NCBI GenBank assembly: GCA_025350365.1
Contig: JANXXY010000334.1
Coordinates: 1 to 18,829 of the forward strand
Direction: 5' to 3'
DNA length: 18,829 nt
Origin: Bacteroidales bacterium
GTDB lineage: Bacteria > Bacteroidota > Bacteroidia > Bacteroidales > JAAUTT01
In this document: one piece after another, positions 1 through 7,316 of the stretch
Position numbering within the stretch: position 1 is the first letter of the stretch
How the letters are laid out: every line of letters begins with the position of its first letter
The notes under the pieces: model-generated
Seen by the model: only the letters and a program-made list of their open reading frames with translations
Told to the model about the DNA's origin: nothing
Databases searched by the model: none
Made by a program: the position numbers and the translations under genes

Positions 1-2
1 TT

Positions 3-515
3 AAATTACGTGAGTATTGGATGTCTGAAGTTGGCAATTTGAGCGGTTTTGACATTAAAGCGGAAGACGATACTTTATTTGCCGATATTAAGAACAAACA
101 CAACACAATGAACAGCAGTTCAGCTGAAGCTCTTTTTCAAAAATTGGCTCGTTTTGCAAATGATTACAAAAAAACAAAATGTTATTGGGTTCAAATTCTA
201 GCAAAAGGTAGTTTCTGCGAATTGTGGAATGCAGAAATAAATGGTAAAGAATATAGCCACAGCAGAGTTTACAAGATTTCGGGCGACCAATTCTATGCTT
301 TACTTTCAGGACAAGAAGATGCATTATGTGAACTTTACAAGGCTTTGCCGATAGCAGTTAAAGATTACTTAAAATCAATTGGCAAGAACAAAGAAATAAT
401 CGAAAATTCTGCTTTGAATGAGTTAAAATTAGAAACCAAGTCATCCAAAAGAAGCATTTTAGACCAAATCACTTTTGAAAACTATAATTACTATCTGGGT
501 TTTGATAAATTGTAA
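3..515 (+). CDS. Type II restriction endonuclease, Eco47II-like (3' part, 5' end outside window)
   Basis: The frame is open from base 3 to the TAA at 513-515. The Met at 21 is probably internal, because codons are open before it. The visible protein is about 170 residues; Eco47II-type enzymes are, from memory, somewhat longer, so the N-terminus is likely missing. Counting from Met21, a stretch near residues 11-28 has acidic residues followed by D22-x-K24 and then NKHNTMN, which fits a PD-(D/E)xK nuclease core and resembles the Eco47II/Sau96I group that cuts GGNCC. The convergent neighbour is a C5-cytosine methyltransferase, which supports a restriction role. The two 3' ends overlap by 25 bp. 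The family assignment is from recalled sequence resemblance; the GGNCC specificity is inference. Being a restriction enzyme is fairly sure, the exact subfamily less so. Confidence 0.72.
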   Translation, partial: KLREYWMSEVGNLSGFDIKAEDDTLFADIKNKHNTMNSSSAEALFQKLARFANDYKKTKCYWVQILAKGSFCELWNAEINGKEYSHSRVYKISGDQFYALLSGQEDALCELYKALPIAVKDYLKSIGKNKEIIENSALNELKLETKSSKRSILDQITFENYNYYLGFDKL

Positions 516-1729
516 TATAGGTTTAGAAATTTCACGATAGAATAACCAACTTCTGTTCCCAAATTGACAGGAACAGCATTTCCAATTTGTTTATATTGTT
601 GTGCCATTGAGCCCTCAAATTTCCAATCATCAGGAAATGTTTGAATCCTGGCATATTCACGGACAGTAAACGGACGGGTTTCTTCAGGGTGGCAACGTTC
701 TGTTTGTTTTTGAGCAGGACTACAAGTTAATGTTAGACAAGGTTCATCCCAACCAATTCTACGGGCAATACCTGTTTTTCCGCCACTGAGATGAAAACTT
801 CCGCCCATAAATTGCTTTTGAATTTCTAATGGCAAATTACGCCAGTACCCTTTCGGCGGCACTAAATCTAAGACATCTATTTTGCTCTTTGGATATTTTG
901 CTCCTTCGGACTTTGGAACATTATTTTCAAATAAATCCCCCTTTTTTAGAGCATCTTTTAGATTGTATATTTTCTTATGTGGCTTTGGATATTCGTATTT
1001 TAAATTAATATCCTTTCGTATTCCTACTAAAATTAAACGTTCTCTTTTTTGTGGAACTCTATAATTTATGGCTTTTAAAACTTGGAAAGGAGCAACATTA
1101 TATCCAATCTCATCTAAAATTGAAATCATACCTTGTAATGTTTTTCCATTTTCATGGCTCAACAATCCACGAACATTTTCACCAATACAAATAGGCGGAT
1201 TTACTTCTTTTACAACTCTGGCAAATTCATAAAATAACGTTCCTCTTGCATCGGCTAAACCTAATTTTTTACCTGCATAACTAAACGCTTGACAAGGGAA
1301 ACCACCAGCGACAACATCAACATTGTTATGGTATTCTGAAAAATCAAAATCCTTTATATCTCCTTCCAGGACTTTCCAATTTGGACGATTTTTACGTAAT
1401 GTCTGACAGGCCCATTTGTCGATTTCATTTAAGGCAACACACTTCAAGCCAGATTTCTCCATACCGATAGCTAATCCACCGGCACCAGCAAATAATTCTA
1501 ACACCTTGTAGTCATTTTCAGGTTCAGCATAATTAGAAGTTGTATCTTTTGTATCTTTAATCAGAAAATCGGTAAATAATGTTTGGACTTCCACTCTATT
1601 ATAGACACGATAATTACTTATTGGCTCACGAACGGCAGACAATTTGCCTTCCCGATCCCAACGTCTTAAAGTTTCTTTACTTTTACCAATGAGTTTAGAA
1701 GCTTCTGAGAGTGTTAAATATTTATTCAT
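491..1729 (-). CDS. DNA (cytosine-5) methyltransferase with N-terminal MerR-like helix-turn-helix domain
   Basis: Protects host DNA by C5-cytosine methylation and is the partner of the nuclease at 3-515. Counted from the ATG at 1729 (412 aa), residues 3-52 form a MerR/excisionase-like winged helix (TLSEASKLIGKSKETLRRWDREGKL). Motif I follows (LELFAGAGGLAIG, about 77-89), then motif IV with catalytic Cys146 in GGFPCQAFS, motif VI ENV (184-186), motif VIII QKRER (227-231), a target-recognition region ending near TCSPAQKQTERCHP (335-348), motif IX (REYARIQTFP) and motif X QIGNAVP (381-387). All catalytic motifs are intact. A GTG lies two codons upstream (1735), but ATG at 1729 gives the natural MNKYLT start. 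The recognition-region style resembles GGNCC/GGCC enzymes, which is inference. The DNA-binding domain may let the enzyme repress its own promoter. Confidence 0.93.
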   Translation of the reverse strand: MNKYLTLSEASKLIGKSKETLRRWDREGKLSAVREPISNYRVYNRVEVQTLFTDFLIKDTKDTTSNYAEPENDYKVLELFAGAGGLAIGMEKSGLKCVALNEIDKWACQTLRKNRPNWKVLEGDIKDFDFSEYHNNVDVVAGGFPCQAFSYAGKKLGLADARGTLFYEFARVVKEVNPPICIGENVRGLLSHENGKTLQGMISILDEIGYNVAPFQVLKAINYRVPQKRERLILVGIRKDINLKYEYPKPHKKIYNLKDALKKGDLFENNVPKSEGAKYPKSKIDVLDLVPPKGYWRNLPLEIQKQFMGGSFHLSGGKTGIARRIGWDEPCLTLTCSPAQKQTERCHPEETRPFTVREYARIQTFPDDWKFEGSMAQQYKQIGNAVPVNLGTEVGYSIVKFLNLYYNLSKPR

Positions 1730-1741
1730 AACCACATAGTT

Positions 1742-1760
1742 TAACCTTATACAATGGTTA
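1742..1760. promoter_or_regulatory. Inverted repeat TAACC-N9-GGTTA, candidate operator
   Basis: A 5-bp-arm inverted repeat lies directly downstream of the -7 box, over the predicted transcription start of the methyltransferase gene. The encoded enzyme carries a MerR-like DNA-binding domain, so this is a candidate autoregulatory site. The arms are short and could be chance. Confidence 0.35.
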
Positions 1761-1792
1761 CAAATTTATAATTTTAAAACGACACAACCAAA
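1761..1792 (-). promoter_or_regulatory. Promoter of the methyltransferase gene
   Basis: Reading the minus strand, TTTG (1792-1789) is followed after 20 nt by TAAATTTG (1768-1761). This matches the Bacteroidota consensus TTTG-N19-21-TAnnTTTG at every fixed position. The predicted transcript start near 1756 leaves about 27 nt before the ATG at 1729. Confidence 0.72.
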
Positions 1793-1900
1793 ACTGACGG
1801 AATAAAATAATGAATTAACTCCAAGAACTACTTATTTCCAAGTCAGGCTTTTGGAGCTTCGATGATTGGAAATCAGGATTTTTAATTGAAGTTGATCTGT

Positions 1901-1930
1901 AAAAAACCTCCAGGCGAACTGAATCAGTTC
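1901..1930 (-). terminator. Possible end of the trp transcript
   Basis: Just after the trpA stop on the minus strand there is a perfect 6-bp hairpin GAACTG-ATT-CAGTTC (1930-1916). Nine bases later comes a run of six T (1906-1901). The hairpin is not adjacent to the T run, so this is only a weak intrinsic-terminator candidate. The remaining intergenic sequence up to the methyltransferase promoter holds an 8-bp inverted repeat (1834-1841 and 1866-1873) and no gene I can support. Confidence 0.3.
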
Positions 1931-1957
1931 ATTAAGTGCAGGATAGTCGAAACTACA

Positions 1958-2728
1958 CTAATTTATTTGCTTCACGAAATCACTTATCCCTTTCTTCCAA
2001 TCGGTTGTTTCGTTTAACATTTTTACAAAAGCACTACCAATGATGGCTCCGTTAGCATAGGAACTTGCACGATTAAAAGTTTCGCGGTTGGATATACCAA
2101 AACCGATTACCAGCGGATTTTTCAACTTCAATGCTTTTACCCGCTCGAAATAAGCCACTTGGGTCGATACAATGCTGCCTTTGGCTCCTGTGGTAGACGA
2201 TGACGATACCATGTAAATGAACCCATTGCTGATGGAATCGATCATCAGTATACGTTCGTCACTGGTTTGCGGTGTGATAAGGAAGATAAACCGCAAATCG
2301 TTTTCTTCAAAGTATTTTTTAAACGATTCCTGATATATATCCATGGGTAAATCGGGAAGAATTATACCATCCACACCTACCTCGCGACACTTTTTACAAA
2401 AAGCTTCCACGCCGAATTGAAGCACCGGATTAATATAACCCATCAATAACAATGGTGTTTTTACCTTTTGGCGGATGTTTGTTAATTGATCAAACAAACC
2501 CTTAATGGTCATGCCGTTTTTTAAGGCTTTTGCGCTGGAATCCTGTATTACCGGACCATCTGCCAAAGGATCAGAAAAAGGCATTCCTATTTCTATCATA
2601 TCGGTTCCCGAAGCTTCCAGCTCCGTTAAAATGTCCGCTGTGCTAAGTAACGTGGGATGTCCGGCCGTGAAATAGATGGAAAGTATATTGTTTTTTTTCT
2701 GGTGAAATAAGTTATCGATTCGATTCAT
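1958..2728 (-). CDS. trpA: Tryptophan synthase alpha subunit
   Basis: Cleaves indole-3-glycerol phosphate to indole and glyceraldehyde 3-phosphate in the cytoplasm; indole is channelled to TrpB. It is 256 aa, close to the usual 250-270. The signature IEIGMPFSDPLADGP holds the catalytic glutamate E46 and the conserved D57. The N-terminus has the family's IYFTAGHP (residues 18-25), and the C-terminal half has the phosphate-binding stretch VIGFGISN. It starts at ATG 2728. It is the last gene of the trp operon, 138 bp behind trpB, and that gap contains a dispersed repeat. Nothing is missing from the active site. Confidence 0.97.
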   Translation of the reverse strand: MNRIDNLFHQKKNNILSIYFTAGHPTLLSTADILTELEASGTDMIEIGMPFSDPLADGPVIQDSSAKALKNGMTIKGLFDQLTNIRQKVKTPLLLMGYINPVLQFGVEAFCKKCREVGVDGIILPDLPMDIYQESFKKYFEENDLRFIFLITPQTSDERILMIDSISNGFIYMVSSSSTTGAKGSIVSTQVAYFERVKALKLKNPLVIGFGISNRETFNRASSYANGAIIGSAFVKMLNETTDWKKGISDFVKQIN

Positions 2729-2799
2729 GAAAGTAGAATTTAGTACCTGTTAATTAGTATATTAGATGTTATTAATAGTACTTTATGCAATCTTTTAAA

Positions 2800-2877
2800 T
2801 CAAATTTAAAAACTGAATTTAAAGTAACTAGCTATTTGCCAATTACCCATTTTCAAATTTTCAAATTTAACGAAGTG
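2800..2877. repeat. Dispersed AT-rich repeat, copy A (trpB-trpA gap)
   Basis: This 78-bp stretch is clearly related to 6151-6242. Both share blocks in the same order: TTAAAAACTGA, TAACTAG, CAATTA, then an identical 27-base core that begins CCCATTTTCAAATTTTCAAA and ends in TTTAACG, followed by AAGTG. The copy overlaps the end of trpB; on the mRNA strand the repeat itself supplies the codons CTT CGT and the TAA stop. Internally it repeats TTTTCAAA. Confidence 0.75.
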
Positions 2878-4045
2878 CTTTAATATATGTCTCCATATCC
2901 TTGTCGCCACGACCAGAAATATTTACCACGACTACATCCGACGATAAAAACTTCATTTTTGGTAAAGCTGCCAGTGCATGTGCCGACTCTAAGGCCGGGA
3001 TAATACCCTCGAGGCGGGTGAGTTCAAACGCCGCTTTTATGGCTTCGTCGTCGGTGGCATCGAGAACAATCGTTCGTCCAATACTATGTAAGTAAGCATG
3101 TGCAGGACCAATACCCGGATAGTCTAACCCGGCAGATATGGAATAAGGCTCGATAATTTGACCATCGGCATTCTGCATTAGTTTGGTGCGGGCTCCCTGA
3201 ATTACGCCGTCAGTTCCTCTTGCAATAGATGCTGCCGTTTCGCCGGAATCAACACCTAAACCGGCTGCTTCCACAGCAATTAACTTTACTGCTGCGTCAT
3301 CAATAAAATGATAAAATGCTCCCATAGCATTGCTTCCTCCACCAATACAGGCGAGAACGTAATCGGGAAGCTCAGATCCTGTTTGTTCTTTCAGCTGCCA
3401 GCGTATTTCTTCGCTGATAACCGATTGAAATTTTGCCACCAAATCGGGGTAGGGATGAGGGCCTACTACCGAACCTATCAGGTAGTGCGTATCTGTGGGG
3501 TTGTTAATCCAATCGCGGATGGCCTCATTGCCAGCATCTTTCAATGTTCGGTTTCCGCTCATCGATGGAATAACTTTGGCGCCCAGCATTTTCATGCGTA
3601 ATACATTTGGCATTTGACGTTTTACATCAGTTTCACCCATGTGCACAACACAATCCATTCCCATGAGGGCACACACGGTTGCTGTGGCAACCCCATGCTG
3701 ACCTGCCCCTGTTTCGGCGATGATTCTTTTTTTGCCCAATTCTTTGGCTAACAATATCTGCCCAATCGTATTGTTTATTTTATGTGATCCGGTATGGTTT
3801 AAATCTTCGCGCTTAAGGTATATATGAGTGCCATAGCGGTTTGAAAGGCGTTCCGCATAATAAAGCGGCGAAGGCCGTCCCACATAATATTTTAATAGTC
3901 TGTGGAATTCTTTCTGAAAACGCTCATTGTTGATAATGTCGAGGTATTTTAGCCTCAGCTCTTCAACATTCGCATACAACATTTCGGGGATATATGCTCC
4001 TCCGAATTGTCCGTAAAAACCTCTTTCGTCGGGTGAAAAGGACAT
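2867..4045 (-). CDS. trpB: Tryptophan synthase beta subunit
   Basis: PLP enzyme that condenses indole with L-serine to form L-tryptophan and works as an alpha2-beta2 complex with TrpA. It is 392 aa, normal for TrpB1. PLP lysine K89 lies in HTGSHKINN. The phosphate-binding glycine loop GGGSNAMG lies near residue 235. The N-terminus GFYGQFGGAYIPEML (9-23) is typical. Starts at ATG 4045. The upstream 70-bp gap to the chorismate mutase gene is filled largely by a tandem repeat, and the last codons and stop fall inside dispersed repeat copy A, so the extreme C-terminus (ALR) may have been set by that repeat. Confidence 0.97.
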   Translation of the reverse strand: MSFSPDERGFYGQFGGAYIPEMLYANVEELRLKYLDIINNERFQKEFHRLLKYYVGRPSPLYYAERLSNRYGTHIYLKREDLNHTGSHKINNTIGQILLAKELGKKRIIAETGAGQHGVATATVCALMGMDCVVHMGETDVKRQMPNVLRMKMLGAKVIPSMSGNRTLKDAGNEAIRDWINNPTDTHYLIGSVVGPHPYPDLVAKFQSVISEEIRWQLKEQTGSELPDYVLACIGGGSNAMGAFYHFIDDAAVKLIAVEAAGLGVDSGETAASIARGTDGVIQGARTKLMQNADGQIIEPYSISAGLDYPGIGPAHAYLHSIGRTIVLDATDDEAIKAAFELTRLEGIIPALESAHALAALPKMKFLSSDVVVVNISGRGDKDMETYIKALR

Positions 4046-4047
4046 GT

Positions 4048-4090
4048 AATTTTAGATTTAAGATAATTTTAGATTTACGATTTTAGATTA
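4048..4090. repeat. Tandem repeat of a 12-mer, three units
   Basis: On the mRNA (minus) strand the unit TAAATCTAAAAT occurs at 4060-4049 and 4077-4066, with a slightly degenerate copy TAATCTAAAAT at 4090-4080. They are separated by TATCT and CG. The array fills the gap between the chorismate mutase gene and trpB. It contains no obvious promoter or hairpin. Confidence 0.7.
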
Positions 4091-4115
4091 ACAATTTAAC
4101 AACCAGAAATTTTTC

Positions 4116-4400
4116 TTATTGTGATTTTTTCAATTCTTTCAGTTCGCTGTTTATAAAACAATCAATCATTGTCCGGTAAATGGTTTCCACTATACCGGCA
4201 TCAATGTCGTTTTGCATCGCCACATTTCGAACCTTAGTTATTACTGCCTCAACACGGGCGGGTGCTTTAACATCATCGATTGACGTTTTATATTTCGCAG
4301 CCTGTTTTACATAAAAATGCCGTTCACCGAGCAATTGAACGATTTGTTGATCAATAAAGTCGATATTCAATCGAACTTCTTCCAAAGATTCTGGTTCCAT
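4116..4400 (-). CDS. Chorismate mutase, AroQ class (PchB-like), inside the trp operon
   Basis: A 94-residue all-helical AroQ-fold enzyme, usual size for a single-domain form. Known family activities are chorismate to prephenate (the Phe/Tyr branch) and, for PchB, isochorismate to salicylate plus pyruvate. Expected binding residues are present: R10 (EEVRLNID), R27 (GERHFYVK), K38 (KYKTS) and R49 (APARVE). At the position of E. coli Q88/PchB Q90 there is E86, also seen in some chorismate mutases such as the yeast enzyme. The stretch FYVKQAAKYK...APARVEAV resembles PchB closely by eye. It starts 3 bp after the trpF stop, so translation is probably coupled. No dehydratase or DAHP-synthase domain is fused. 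Fold is sure; chorismate mutase is the default reading, and pyruvate-lyase activity cannot be excluded. Confidence 0.87.
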   Translation of the reverse strand: MEPESLEEVRLNIDFIDQQIVQLLGERHFYVKQAAKYKTSIDDVKAPARVEAVITKVRNVAMQNDIDAGIVETIYRTMIDCFINSELKELKKSQ

Positions 4401-4403
4401 CGT

Positions 4404-5033
4404 TTATGTAGTTTTTATTTTGTTAAGAAAATCTTTAAGAAGTTTAACCTCTTTCAATCCCGGTTCAATCTCAAACCTGCTGTTGATATCAATACCTGCA
4501 AGATTTGGATGTTCCAAACTCAGGATATTATCAACATCTTCAACGCCAATACCTCCGCTAAGAAAAAAAGATATTGAGCCATGATATTTGTCGAGAATAT
4601 TCCATTCAAATTTCCGACCGCTTCCACCATAATCTTTTGTATTTGTATCGAATAAAAAATAATCGCAAACATTTTGATAGGGCAGCAGGGAATTCCAGTC
4701 AAATCCGGAATGGATACCGAATGCTTTTATAATTTTTACACCTTTATTTTTCAAGTCGCTGCAATATTCCGGTAATTCGTTGCCATGCAATTGAATGAAG
4801 GCGAAACAATATTTTTGTGATATTTCAACAACCTTTTCCAGCGATTCATTAACGAATACCCCTACGGTTTCAATTTGGGGCATTAGCTTTTGCAGGAAAG
4901 ATAAATTGAGGTTGTCGCCCACATACCTTTTTGATTTCGGGTAAAAAATAAATCCCATCAAATCGGGTTTCAAGTCTGCCACAGCCTGAATATTGGCACT
5001 TTCACGCATTCCACATATTTTAATTAATAGCAT
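4404..5033 (-). CDS. trpF: Phosphoribosylanthranilate isomerase
   Basis: Catalyses the Amadori rearrangement of N-(5'-phosphoribosyl)anthranilate to CdRP, step 3 of tryptophan synthesis. It is 209 aa, normal size for a single-domain TIM-barrel TrpF. Catalytic C7 is in KICGMRE and catalytic D129 in FLFDTNTKDYGGSGR, followed by the phosphate-binding SGGIGVEDV (159-167) and GIDINSRFE (180-188). Starts at ATG 5033. The 109-bp gap after trpC contains an 8-bp inverted repeat (ATCGCAAA 5059-5066, TTTGCGAT 5102-5109) and no gene. Only 3 bp separate its stop from the chorismate mutase start. Confidence 0.96.
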   Translation of the reverse strand: MLLIKICGMRESANIQAVADLKPDLMGFIFYPKSKRYVGDNLNLSFLQKLMPQIETVGVFVNESLEKVVEISQKYCFAFIQLHGNELPEYCSDLKNKGVKIIKAFGIHSGFDWNSLLPYQNVCDYFLFDTNTKDYGGSGRKFEWNILDKYHGSISFFLSGGIGVEDVDNILSLEHPNLAGIDINSRFEIEPGLKEVKLLKDFLNKIKTT

Positions 5034-5142
5034 CGTTATCAGAATGGTTTATGCAACAATCGCAAAGTAATTACCCGAAATAGCAAACTGCAAATATAAA
5101 TTTTGCGATGTTAGCGATAATCCCGGCAATACTGGCGTGATA

Positions 5143-5925
5143 TTATTTTAAAAGTTGAATAAATTCTTCACAAGCATTCCCCGGATTTGAATCTTTCATA
5201 AAATTTTCGCCGATAAGAAATCCCCGGAATCCATTATTTTTTAAAAGTTTGATGGTTTCGTGGTTGTCAATTCCACTTTCCGAGATTTTTATAAACCTTT
5301 CAGGCAATTGTTTGGCCAACATTATCGACTGCCCGACATCCACCTTAAAGTCTTTCAGATTGCGGTTATTTACACCAACCATGTCAATTTCATCAATAAT
5401 TTTATCTAGTTCTTCCTTATCGTGAATCTCGAAAAGGATCTCTAATCCACAAGATTTAGCACAGGTGGCGAGTTTTTTGATGGTATTTTTATCCAGAACT
5501 GCAGCAATCAGAAGGATTACATCAGCTCCCATCGCTTTAGCTTCAATAATTTGGTATTCGTCAATCATAAAATCTTTGCGGAGAATTGGGATGTTATTTA
5601 ATTCGCGTGCAGCAATTAAATCTACCATCGACCCTCCAAAAAATGAGCGGTCAGTGAGTACCGAGAGTCCGGCAGCCCCAGCCAATGTGTAGCCAGTTGT
5701 AACATCTTCCACCCTTACCTGATTATTGATAATTCCTTTTGATGGAGACTTACGTTTAAACTCAGCAATAATGCCTGATGATTCAGGCTTGGTTAACGAC
5801 TCCTTTAGCGATAAAACAGACCGCTTAAAATTAGCTTTTCTTTCAAGTACTGAAATCGAAACAAGCGATTTTTGTCCTTCTACTTCAAGGTACTTTTCAG
5901 CAATAATTTTGTCAAGAATCGTCAT
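5143..5925 (-). CDS. trpC: Indole-3-glycerol phosphate synthase
   Basis: Closes the indole ring of CdRP with loss of CO2 and water to give indole-3-glycerol phosphate. It is 260 aa, the usual length of a monofunctional TrpC. Active-site residues are visible: E55 and K57 in IIAEFKRKSPSKG, K117 in ILRKDFMIDEYQI, E166 in LFEIHDKEEL, the NNRNLKDF segment, and the SESGI loop near the C-terminus. Starts at ATG 5925. It is separated from trpD by 330 bp, unusually long for this operon, so an internal promoter is possible. Confidence 0.97.
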   Translation of the reverse strand: MTILDKIIAEKYLEVEGQKSLVSISVLERKANFKRSVLSLKESLTKPESSGIIAEFKRKSPSKGIINNQVRVEDVTTGYTLAGAAGLSVLTDRSFFGGSMVDLIAARELNNIPILRKDFMIDEYQIIEAKAMGADVILLIAAVLDKNTIKKLATCAKSCGLEILFEIHDKEELDKIIDEIDMVGVNNRNLKDFKVDVGQSIMLAKQLPERFIKISESGIDNHETIKLLKNNGFRGFLIGENFMKDSNPGNACEEFIQLLK

Positions 5926-6255
5926 TCGTTATCTTTTTATTGAAATTGCTAATAATTTATAATTTAGATAATGTACAAGTAGAAATTTAGTCCTTATTTT
6001 TTTCTTTTACCTCTCAACCTAAAAAAGAGGGCTAATTTAAGTACAAATAAAGTTATTGCCCCTCATTAATGGATTGAGTTTTAAAATAAATTACCTTATA
6101 TAAACTCAACTTAATATTGCGGTAAAATTTTTTAAGGTACTGATAATGAGTCAAAATTAAAAACTGACATTTTTCTTAACTAGTTATTAGTCAATTATGT
6201 TCAAATTTTCCCATTTTCAAATTTTCAAATTTAACGGAAGTGTTGCTACTATAAA
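5926..6255. other. Long intra-operon gap between trpD and trpC
   Basis: This 330-bp AT-rich stretch has no ORF I can support. It contains dispersed repeat copy B (6151-6242) next to trpD and a set of nested inverted repeats: CTCATTA (6062-6068)/TAATGAG (6144-6150), TTGAGTTT (6074-6081)/AAACTCAA (6102-6109) and TACCTTA (6092-6098)/TAAGGTA (6133-6139). A minus-strand TAATTTTG (6159-6152) matches the TAnnTTTG box but has no good -33 partner, so an internal trpC promoter is only possible. Confidence 0.5.
6151..6242. repeat. Dispersed AT-rich repeat, copy B (trpD-trpC gap)
   Basis: Related along its length to 2800-2877. It carries an extra 12 bp (TGTTCAAATTTT) after CAATTA, which looks like an additional unit of the TTCAAATTTT motif, and one extra G near the trpD-proximal end. 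The shared core is identical over 27 bases. Like copy A it lies immediately 3' of a trp gene and in the same orientation. Confidence 0.75.
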
Positions 6256-7245
6256 TCATCTATTAAATAATTTTTTAAACACTGCCAGCGCTTTTCGCGC
6301 ATCAAGAGATTCTCTAGCCATTGCAAAGCAGTCGTCGATTGATTTATCAGGATAATAGCATGATAATGCAAAAGCTGAATTAGCAAAAACAACGTTATTT
6401 TGAGCTTTGGTTCCCTTGCCTTCGAGGATAGAATAGAAAATTCGGGATGCCTCCTCTACGGTATCACCGCCATGAAGTTCGGCTGCGCTTGTATTCATAA
6501 AGCCTAGTTTTTGAGGCGAATAAACCGTTTCATTTCCGTTTCCCACAATTTTAAAATCTCCCGTAAGGGATATTTCGTCGTATCCATCAAGGCTATAAAC
6601 AATTCCATGTCGAATGCCCGCTAGTTGGCAAACTTCAGTATACAATTTTTGAACTTCGGTATTAAACACACCAACAAATTGGCTTTGAGGCCGTGCCGGA
6701 TTCGTCATGGGGCCAAGCATGTTGAAAAATGTTTTAATCTTCAGGGCTTTGCGAACCGGCGCCACATATTTCATGGCGGGGTGAAAAATTGGTGCGTGAA
6801 AATAACACATACCACATTCCTCCAGTTCATTTTTGAGTTTTCCGGAATCAGTACTAAATTGGTATCCGAAATATTCAAAAATATTGGACGATCCACAAAC
6901 TGACGAAACCCCGTAGTTACCATGTTTCACCACTTTTGCTCCCGCCCCGGCAATTACAAATGCCGATAGTGTCGATATGTTAAAGGTGTTCTTCCCGTCG
7001 CCGCCAGTACCGCAAACATCAATGGTTGAGTATCCATTCAAATCAACTGATACCGCCAAACCGAGCATAGCATCGCGAAAGCCCAGAAATTCAAGTGGAG
7101 TTATTTTTCTCATCTGGAACACTGTAAGGAAAGAGGCAATTTCAGCATCTGAGAATTTACCTGATGCAATTTCAGTAAATATCTCATTGGCTTCTTGTTG
7201 TGTAAGCATATTACCTTCGAACAGGTATAACAGAACTTCTTTCAT
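6256..7245 (-). CDS. trpD: Anthranilate phosphoribosyltransferase
   Basis: Transfers phosphoribose from PRPP to anthranilate, step 2 of the pathway. From ATG 7245 it is 329 aa, normal for TrpD. The start was chosen because MKEVLLYLFEGNMLTQQEA matches the family N-terminus; the longer reading needs a TTG at 7266 and adds seven unsupported residues. The PRPP signature CGTGGDGKNTFNIST and the KHGNYGVSS loop are intact, as is FFNMLGPMTNPARP in the central region. It lies 71 bp after trpG. The stop TGA is followed within 13 bp by dispersed repeat copy B. Confidence 0.96.
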   Translation of the reverse strand: MKEVLLYLFEGNMLTQQEANEIFTEIASGKFSDAEIASFLTVFQMRKITPLEFLGFRDAMLGLAVSVDLNGYSTIDVCGTGGDGKNTFNISTLSAFVIAGAGAKVVKHGNYGVSSVCGSSNIFEYFGYQFSTDSGKLKNELEECGMCYFHAPIFHPAMKYVAPVRKALKIKTFFNMLGPMTNPARPQSQFVGVFNTEVQKLYTEVCQLAGIRHGIVYSLDGYDEISLTGDFKIVGNGNETVYSPQKLGFMNTSAAELHGGDTVEEASRIFYSILEGKGTKAQNNVVFANSAFALSCYYPDKSIDDCFAMARESLDARKALAVFKKLFNR

Positions 7246-7316
7246 TTTTCTAAGATAAGGAATCAATATGAACGTTTAACAAAAAACAAAGCCAACTGTT
7301 TTTTCAGTACTTATAA

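Noticed and set aside
491..1735. GTG at 1735 as the methyltransferase start
   Set aside because: It adds only Met-Val before an ATG that gives the natural domain start; the ATG at 1729 is preferred.
1834..1873. ATTTCCAA/TTGGAAAT inverted repeat as a terminator or insertion-element end
   Set aside because: It is AT-rich with a 24-bp loop, no gene on the plus strand needs it, and there is no matching second end or target duplication.
2901..3601. Plus-strand ORFs opposite trpB
   Set aside because: They are shadows of a highly conserved gene on the other strand.
6256..7266. TTG at 7266 as the trpD start
   Set aside because: The seven extra residues are not part of the TrpD N-terminus; ATG 7245 begins the recognisable MKEVLLYLFEG segment.
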